A program made the position numbers and the translations under genes. Below are positions 58,584-64,000 of a stretch of DNA of 64,000 nucleotides, one piece after another (the first letter of the stretch is position 1; every line of letters begins with the position of its first letter). Source of the stretch: Bog-473 sp963721585. Its GTDB lineage: Bacteria > Actinomycetota > Acidimicrobiia > Acidimicrobiales > RAAP-2. The notes beneath the pieces were generated by a model, which was not told the DNA's origin, did not search any database, and saw only the letters and a program-made list of their open reading frames with translations. Location: NCBI GenBank assembly GCA_963721585.1, contig CAVRJN010000008.1, positions 1,240,001-1,304,000 of the forward strand. Direction: 5' to 3'.

Positions 58584-59789
58584 TCAGGCGGCGAACGGCA
58601 TCTTCATGATGTCCGCGAGGTTGCCGCCCATCACCTTGGCGATGTCGTCGTGTGACAGGCCCTCGAGCTCGTCGACGTAGGAGAGCGGCTCGGACATGCC
58701 CTCGATGTGCGGGTAGTCCGATCCGAAAACGACGCGATCCACCCCCACGAGGTCGATGAGGCCCCGGGGATCCTCCTCGTGGAAGGGGTGTATCCAGATG
58801 TTGCGCTTGAGGACCATCAGCGGATCCTCGTCGTAGAGCGAGGGCTCGTGGGCGTAGGAGCGACCCATGGCATCGATCAGCGGACGCACCCACGCCGCAC
58901 CGTTCTCCACGGGGAGAATGCGCAAGGTCGGGAACCGGGAGAGCAGGCCGTGCCCGATCAGCGACGCCACCGTGTCGAAGATGCCCCGGCCCTGGGTGTG
59001 CGCGATGTCCATGAAGGCCGACGTCCTTCCGGCGAACGGGAGGTGCTCGCCTCCGTGGTTGCCCTCCCACTGGTTGTAGTAGCGGGTCAGCCCGTCGTCG
59101 GAGGCGTGCATGCCGACCGTGATGTCGAGCTCGGTCACCCGCTGCCAGAAGGGATCGAACTCGGGCAACGCGAACGAGCGGTAGCCGCGGTAGCCGGGAA
59201 CCGGTGCGGGCCTGATGAGAATGAGCTTGGCCCCCCGCTCCACCACCCACTCGAGCTCCTCGATCGCCTTGTCGACGATGGGCAGCGTGATGACGGGGGA
59301 CGCGAAGATCCTGCCCTCATAGTTGAAGGTCCAGTGCTCGTGCATCCACTGGTTCAACGCGTGCACGACGATGTGCGTGGCGATGGGGTCGTCGGCCAGG
59401 CGCTCTTCGAGCAAACTGGCCAGGGTCGGCCACATGAGGGCGCGGTCGAGGCCCAGCTCGTCCATGAGCGCGAGGCGCGGCTCGGGCGAGAAGAACGCCT
59501 CGGGTGAGCGGATCGGGTCTCCGATGATCTCGCGGCGGCTCTTCCCCTCCGGGTTGCCGTGCTTGAAGAGCTCCTCCGACGCCCCCGGTCGACCCACCAC
59601 GTTGAACGTGGGGTTGGGGATGTACTCGGAGATCACGTTGCGAACAGCGATCTTCGTGCGACCGTTGACCTCGACGTACTTGATCAGCCCCGAGTACTCC
59701 GGCGGAAGGAACTTCGTGAAGGCGTCCGTCGTCTCGTACATGTGGTTGTCGGCGTCGAAGACGGGAAAGTCGATAATGGGCTTTGGCAT
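58584..59789 (-). CDS. Amidohydrolase family protein (TIM-barrel), paralogue 2
   Basis: A 401-residue amidohydrolase-2 protein. The metal-binding signature FDADNHMYETTDAF, a central VGMHASDDG and the late Asp in VFGSDYPHIEGMSEP mirror the paralogue at 27935-29119. ACGGAGGTGG immediately before ATG 59789 decides the start; a longer frame lacks homology. It is divergent from the uxaC operon across a 150-base region. A role in aromatic or lactone breakdown is possible; the neighbouring glucuronate genes are probably unrelated. Confidence 0.9.
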   Translation of the reverse strand: MPKPIIDFPVFDADNHMYETTDAFTKFLPPEYSGLIKYVEVNGRTKIAVRNVISEYIPNPTFNVVGRPGASEELFKHGNPEGKSRREIIGDPIRSPEAFFSPEPRLALMDELGLDRALMWPTLASLLEERLADDPIATHIVVHALNQWMHEHWTFNYEGRIFASPVITLPIVDKAIEELEWVVERGAKLILIRPAPVPGYRGYRSFALPEFDPFWQRVTELDITVGMHASDDGLTRYYNQWEGNHGGEHLPFAGRTSAFMDIAHTQGRGIFDTVASLIGHGLLSRFPTLRILPVENGAAWVRPLIDAMGRSYAHEPSLYDEDPLMVLKRNIWIHPFHEEDPRGLIDLVGVDRVVFGSDYPHIEGMSEPLSYVDELEGLSHDDIAKVMGGNLADIMKMPFAA

Positions 59790-59810
59790 GGCCACCTCCG
59801 TGATGACGGG

Positions 59811-59899
59811 ACCGTTGTGCCGGCGCTTCGGGGCGCGACGAACGGTTGTTTTCAACTTCGACGTCAATATTACCGGACAACGCCCCGAGGCACAATCGG
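59811..59899. promoter_or_regulatory. Divergent promoter region with separated inverted segments
   Basis: The segment around 59813-59835 (TTGTGCC followed by TTCGGGGCG) is related in reverse complement to CGCCCCGAGGCACAA at 59881-59895. The arms lie about 45 bases apart on either side of an AT-rich centre. Spaced operators bound by a looping repressor such as the LacI-type protein at the window end would fit. Confidence 0.35.
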
Positions 59900-59940
59900 C
59901 CACCTTTTCCTGGGGTGCAGATGGCAGGAGGTTTCTGTCC

Positions 59941-61365
59941 ATGCAAAGCTTTGCATCGATGCTGCACGAGGACCGTCTGCTTCCGCCCGACCCCGGTGTC
60001 CGCCGGATTGCGCGCACCCTGTACGAGAGGACGAAGTCACTTCCCATCGTCAGCCCCCACGGTCACTGCGACCCGGCGGCGCTCGCCGACGATGCCCCGT
60101 TCGAGGACCCTGCGACCGAGCTCGTGACCAAGGACCACTACATCCTTCGCATGCTCTACAGCCAGGGGGTGCCGCTCGAGGCGCTCGGGGTGCCGCTACT
60201 CGACGAGGCGCCGGAGGCCACGGACGGAAGGCAGACATGGCGTGAGCTGGCAACGCGCTACGCCCTCTTCCGGGGCACACCGTCCAAATTGTGGCTCGAT
60301 CACACACTCCGGGAGGTCTTCGGTGTGGAGGAACCGCTCGGTGCGAAGAACGCCGACGCCGTGTACGACGAGATCTCGGCGCGCCTGTCGGAGGAGAACT
60401 TCCGGCCACGCGCGCTCTTCGACCGCTTTGGAGTCGAGTTCCTGGCCACGACCGACGGCGCCGTCGACCCCCTTGCGGCACACGCGCAGCTCCGGCAATC
60501 GGGCTGGGCGGGACGCGTCGTCCCGACCTTCCGCCCCGACGACGTAGTCGACCCCGACCGATCCGGGTTCCACGCCCGCGTTGCCGCGCTGGGCGAGCTC
60601 ACCGGTGCGGACACTTCGAGCTGGAGCGGCTATCTCGAGGCATTGCGGGTCCGGCGAACTGCCTTCGTCGCGGCGGGAGCGACCGCGTCGGACCACGGGC
60701 ACCCCTCACCGACCACGGCCGACCTGTCTTCTCGAGACGCCGCAGACCTCTTCGCGCGCGTCACGAGCGGGAAGGGGCAGCCGGGCGACACCGAGCTGTT
60801 CCGCGGCCACATGTTGGTCGAGATGGCAGCCATGAGCCTGGACGACGGCCTCGTGCTGCAGATCCACGCCGGTGCGTGGCGGGACCACAATCCGGCCGTC
60901 GCTGCCCGTTTCGGCCCGGACCGAGGCGCCGACATCCCCACGAGGGCGGACTACGTGGATCGCCTCAAGCCGCTCCTCGACCGGTTCGGGAACGAACCCG
61001 GGCTGACGGTGATTGTGTACACACTCGACGAGACCACGTACAGCCGCGAGTTGGCCCCCCTGGCCGGGCTCTACCCGGCGCTACGGCTCGGACCTCCGTG
61101 GTGGTTCTTCGACAGCCCGGAAGGCATCCGGCGCTTCTATCAGGCCGTGATCGAGACGGCCGGCTTCGCCAACACTGTCGGATTCAACGACGACGCCCGA
61201 TCACTGCTGAGCATCCCCGCCCGCCACGACACGGCGCGGCGGTTGCAGGCCGGTTACCTCGCCGGACTCGTGGCGGAGCACCGCCTGGACGAAGAGGACG
61301 CGGTCGAGACCGCCGAGGACCTCGCCTACAACCTGGCGCGCCGGGCCTTCCGGGTCGAACGATGA
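59941..61365 (+). CDS. uxaC: Glucuronate isomerase
   Basis: A 474-residue uronate isomerase that converts D-glucuronate to D-fructuronate (or galacturonate to tagaturonate). The metal-binding His-x-His is in IVSPHGHCDPAALADD near the N-terminus; KDHYILRMLYSQGV, IHAGAWRDHNP, and GFNDDARSL near the end are typical UxaC features. AGGAGG nine bases before ATG 59941 fixes the start. The gene opens a three-gene operon for glucuronide use; its stop overlaps the next start (ATGA). Confidence 0.95.
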   Translation: MQSFASMLHEDRLLPPDPGVRRIARTLYERTKSLPIVSPHGHCDPAALADDAPFEDPATELVTKDHYILRMLYSQGVPLEALGVPLLDEAPEATDGRQTWRELATRYALFRGTPSKLWLDHTLREVFGVEEPLGAKNADAVYDEISARLSEENFRPRALFDRFGVEFLATTDGAVDPLAAHAQLRQSGWAGRVVPTFRPDDVVDPDRSGFHARVAALGELTGADTSSWSGYLEALRVRRTAFVAAGATASDHGHPSPTTADLSSRDAADLFARVTSGKGQPGDTELFRGHMLVEMAAMSLDDGLVLQIHAGAWRDHNPAVAARFGPDRGADIPTRADYVDRLKPLLDRFGNEPGLTVIVYTLDETTYSRELAPLAGLYPALRLGPPWWFFDSPEGIRRFYQAVIETAGFANTVGFNDDARSLLSIPARHDTARRLQAGYLAGLVAEHRLDEEDAVETAEDLAYNLARRAFRVER

Positions 61366-61880
61366 ATCCCGTCGTACTGGTGGGCCTGATGGGCTCCGGG
61401 AAATCGACCGTGGGCGCGCTCGTCGCGCGGCGCACCGGACAGAACTTCGTCGACGTCGACGCCGTCATCACCGCGCGCATGAGCAAGACCGTCCGCGAGC
61501 TCTGGGAGGAGGGCGGCGAAGCGGCCTACCGGCACATCGAATCGGACGTCGTGCTCGAGGTATTGCGCGACGACAGGTCCACCGTGCTGGCCGCCCCCGG
61601 AGGGGTGGTGGTCGACCCCGTGGTGCGCGCCGCCCTCGCGGACAGCTTCGTAGTCTGGCTCCGGACCAGCCCGTCGACGTTGGCCGGCCGGGTCCGTCCC
61701 GGCGATCACCGCCCCCTGCTCGGCGACCAGCCGGACCAGACCTTCGCCGCCATGGCCGAGATGCGCTCAGAGCTCTACCGACAGGTGGCGACAGCGATCA
61801 TCGACACCGACGATCGCGCTCCGGAGGTCATCGCGGACACCGTGCTCGGACTACTCGGCAGCAGCCCGGCAGACGCCTAA
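61362..61880 (+). CDS. Shikimate/gluconate kinase-like P-loop kinase
   Basis: A 172-residue P-loop kinase of the shikimate kinase/gluconokinase superfamily. The Walker A is GLMGSGKSTVG, FVDVDAVI holds the substrate Asp, AAPGGVVVD matches the shikimate-type GGG loop with Pro-Gly-Gly, and RPGDHRPLLG the lid Arg. Fused-operon position between uxaC and beta-glucuronidase, with an ATGA overlap, suggests a role in uronate or aldonate phosphorylation (for example a keto-deoxygluconate or gluconate kinase) rather than aromatic biosynthesis, but residues alone would call it AroK-like. Confidence 0.85.
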   Translation: MNPVVLVGLMGSGKSTVGALVARRTGQNFVDVDAVITARMSKTVRELWEEGGEAAYRHIESDVVLEVLRDDRSTVLAAPGGVVVDPVVRAALADSFVVWLRTSPSTLAGRVRPGDHRPLLGDQPDQTFAAMAEMRSELYRQVATAIIDTDDRAPEVIADTVLGLLGSSPADA

Positions 61881-61901
61881 CCAACGCAACGGAGACACGC
61901 G

Positions 61902-63708
61902 ATGCTGCGACCACAGGACACCACGACGCGCGAAACCAAGCGGCTCGACGGCATCTGGAGCTTCACGCCCGACGCCGCAGGAGTCGGGCGGTCCCAGGGC
62001 TGGTGGCGGGCTGCCCTGCCCGACGCCCGGCGCATGCCGGTTCCGAGCAGCTTCAACGACGTTCTGGTGGACCCCAAGCTGCACGATCACGTCGGTGACG
62101 TCTGGTACCAGCGTTCCGTCTTCGCTCCCCGGGGTTGGGGTGGACAGCGTGTGGTGCTGCGATTCGACGCGGCCACCCACCGCGCCAAGGTCTGGATCGG
62201 GGACGCGCTCGTCGCCGAGCACGAAGGCGGTTACACGCCGTTCGAGGCCGACGTGACCTCCTCGGTCACACCAGGCGAGGAGTGCCGGCTCACCGTCGTT
62301 GTCAACAACGAGCTCACGTGGCAGTCCATCCCGCCCGGCGTGGTCGAAGTGCTGTCCGACGGGACACGGCGGCAACGCCAGTACCACGACTTCTTCAACT
62401 ACGCGGGACTCCACCGCAGCGTCTGGCTCTACGCGACGCCCGCGCGTACGAATTGACGACCTCACCGTGCTGACCGACGTTGACGAGGGGACCGGCGTCG
62501 TCTGGTACGAGGTAGCGGTTGCGGGCGGCGGCGCAGTCGTTGTCCACCTGCGACTCCGGGATGCCCACGGCACCGTGGTCGCCTCGGCGAAGGGTGCCGA
62601 CGGTGCCCTGCGCGTGCCTCGGCCGGAGCTCTGGGGCCCGGGCCGTGGATACCTCTACGACCTTGCGGTCGAACTGGTTGATGACAGCGGCGTCGTCGAC
62701 AGCTACTCCTTGCCCGTTGGCATCCGCACGGTGCGAGTGGAGGGCGCTCGGTTCCTCATCAACGGCGAGCCCTTCTACTTCCGGGGCTTCGGCAAGCATG
62801 AGGACCTGAACGTCCACGGCCGCGGTCACGACGATGCCGCCATGGTGCACGACTTCTCGCTGCTCGAGTGGATCGGGGCCAACTCGTTTCGCACCTCCCA
62901 CTACCCCTACGCCGAGGAGGTTCTGGACCACGCGGACCGCGAGGGCGTCGTCGTCATCGACGAGACGGCTGCGGTGGGGCTCAATCTCGGCGTGGGCGGC
63001 GGCCTGTTCCTCGGTGGCCCGAAGACCACCTATTCCGAGGAGACGATCAGCGCCGTCACGCAGCTCGCCCACCGCCAGGCGATCGAGGAGCTCATTGCCC
63101 GGGACAAGAACCATCCGTGTGTCGTCCTCTGGAGCCTGGCCAACGAGCCGGAGTCCCATTCTGAGCACGCTCGTGCCTACTTCGAACCCTTGTTCGAGGC
63201 GGGCAGGGCGGCAGACCCGAGCCGCCCGGTGGGTTTCGTCAACATGATGTTCGCGCTACCCGACACCTGCACGGTGACCGCGCTGGCGGACGTCGTCATG
63301 ATCAACCGTTACTACGGCTGGTACGTCGAGCCGGGCGACCTCGACGCGGCCGAGCGCGGTCTCGAGGCCGAGCTCCAGGCGTGGGCCGGGACCCACGGAA
63401 AGCCCATCATCGTCACCGAGTACGGAGCCGACACCATGTCCGGCCTGCATTCGACAGACAGCACCCTCTGGAGCGAGGAGTACCAAGTGGCGCTGCTGGA
63501 GACCTATCACCGCGTCTTCGATCGCACCGAGGAGGTCGTGGGAGAGCACGTCTGGAATTTCGCCGACTTCGCGACCGGACCGTCGTTCCTGCGTGTCGAC
63601 GGCAACAAGAAAGGCGTGTTCACCCGCGACCGGCGGCCCAAAATGGCCGCACACGACCTGCGGCGACGCTGGCGCGACCCTACGTCACGCGGGCCGTCGA
63701 GTGCCTGA
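61902..63708 (+). pseudogene. uidA: Beta-glucuronidase (GH2), frameshifted
   Basis: A glycoside hydrolase family 2 gene of about 600 codons with one break. From ATG 61902 the first frame encodes the sugar-binding jelly roll (VPSSFNDVLVDPKLHDHVGD and QYHDFFNYAGLHRSVWLY) to 62456; after an indel near 62440-62450 the frame continues with VRIDDLTVLTDVDEG, the TIM barrel (RGFGKHEDLNVHG, NSFRTSHYPYAEE), acid/base Glu in WSLANEPESHSEHA and nucleophile Glu in IIVTEYGAD, to 63708. GGAGA precedes the start. It would release glucuronate from glucuronides for UxaC. All catalytic residues are intact, so the break may be a sequence error. Confidence 0.88.
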
Positions 63709-64000
63709 CGACGAGTTCCCCGAACAGCTCCTTCGTACAGGGACCCTCGCTGAGCATGGCGACGGCGGCCGCACCGACCTCGCCTGTCGGCAAACTGATC
63801 GTCGTCAGTGGAGGCGCCACCATGGCCGCCATGGGCACATCGTCAATTCCCACAACGCTGAGGTCGCGGGGAACGGACATACCGCGGTTGGTCAGGCCGG
63901 CGACCACGCCGAGCGCCATCTGGTCGTTGAACGCGAGGACGGCCGACGCTCCGCTGGCAATGATCTTTGGCAAGACGAGTGCCGTGGCCTCGAACGTCGG
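63680..64000 (-). CDS. LacI-family transcriptional regulator, truncated by window edge
   Basis: The C-terminal 107 residues of a LacI/GalR-type repressor; the DNA-binding domain lies beyond the window. The segment SAVLAFNDQMALGVVAGLTN and DLSVVGIDDVPMAAMVAPPL with TTISLPTGEVGAAAVAM is the standard sugar-binding lobe and dimer core. It ends at 63680, overlapping the convergent beta-glucuronidase by 29 bases. Position beside uxaC, kinase and uidA suggests it senses a glucuronide or uronate and controls that operon. Confidence 0.9.
   Translation of the reverse strand, partial: PTFEATALVLPKIIASGASAVLAFNDQMALGVVAGLTNRGMSVPRDLSVVGIDDVPMAAMVAPPLTTISLPTGEVGAAAVAMLSEGPCTKELFGELVVRHSTARVT

Noticed and set aside
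55825..58680. A 951-codon plus-strand frame overlapping the flippase-like gene.
   Set aside because: Arg/Gly/Pro/His-rich without recognisable domains; the frame at 55931-58384 has helices and conserved motifs.
1..64000. tRNA, rRNA, insertion sequences, attachment sites or replication origin.
   Set aside because: No cloverleaf-forming stretches with anticodon loops, no transposase or integrase motifs, and no DnaA-box clusters were recognised on reading.

Overview
The window is a high-GC chromosomal segment of an actinobacterium. Evidence for this is the dense GC-rich coding, GTG and TTG starts, apparently leaderless promoters, a DipZ-type fused thiol reductase, Tat-exported proteins with LAFTG sorting motifs, a Rpf-like transglycosylase pair, a P450 with its own ferredoxin, and many SDR, amidohydrolase, PhyH and acyl-CoA genes. 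An uncultured soil or freshwater Acidimicrobiia-like lineage would fit, but that is inference. No rRNA, tRNA, CRISPR array, prophage or insertion sequence was recognised.

Layout. 1-9.4 kb: edge-truncated ABC ATPase, a broken universal stress gene, a gene-poor stretch, an alpha/beta hydrolase, DipZ, a decayed CsbD gene, and a phosphotransferase/acyl-CoA ligase pair. 9.4-11.5 kb: two tandem secreted transglycosylase-like genes sharing an almost identical, structured 5' leader. 11.5-21 kb: an epoxide-hydrolase-like gene, a nucleosidase, and a complete Kdp potassium system whose sensor KdpD is split into two divergently transcribed genes. 21-34.7 kb: mixed metabolism (SDR, serine hydrolase, a nitrilase-like protein lacking its catalytic cysteine, a CocE/S15 hydrolase, nitroreductase, amidohydrolase coupled to glucose-6-phosphate dehydrogenase, RDD protein, oxidoreductase, desaturase, adenylate cyclase). 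34.7-44.5 kb: branched-chain amino acid binding protein, redox enzymes, a TetR/MFS divergon with a clear operator, and a P450-ferredoxin pair.

45-51.6 kb is the most unusual part. A tightly coupled minus-strand operon starts with a small Tat/LAFTG surface protein and continues with an HPr-kinase-like protein, a PqqD-like protein, a PhyH dioxygenase, a GNAT acetyltransferase, an enoyl-CoA hydratase and a second PhyH dioxygenase. A nucleotidyltransferase-family gene is divergent, and a second Tat/LAFTG paralogue lies beyond it. PqqD, HprK-like and nucleotidyltransferase proteins are typical accessories of peptide-modification (RiPP, lasso) loci, so this may be an undescribed peptide or surface-protein modification system.

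51.8-64 kb: two DinB/maleylpyruvate-isomerase-like genes flanking an ArsR regulator, a sterol-desaturase-like hydroxylase, a cysteine dioxygenase-rhodanese pair, a large flippase-like membrane protein with a degenerate kinase module, a second amidohydrolase, and a glucuronide catabolic locus (uxaC, shikimate-kinase-like gene, beta-glucuronidase, LacI regulator).

Seven genes are interrupted by one or two frameshifts while coding potential continues on both sides. This suggests either uncorrected sequencing indels or recent decay, and the broken genes should be read with that in mind.
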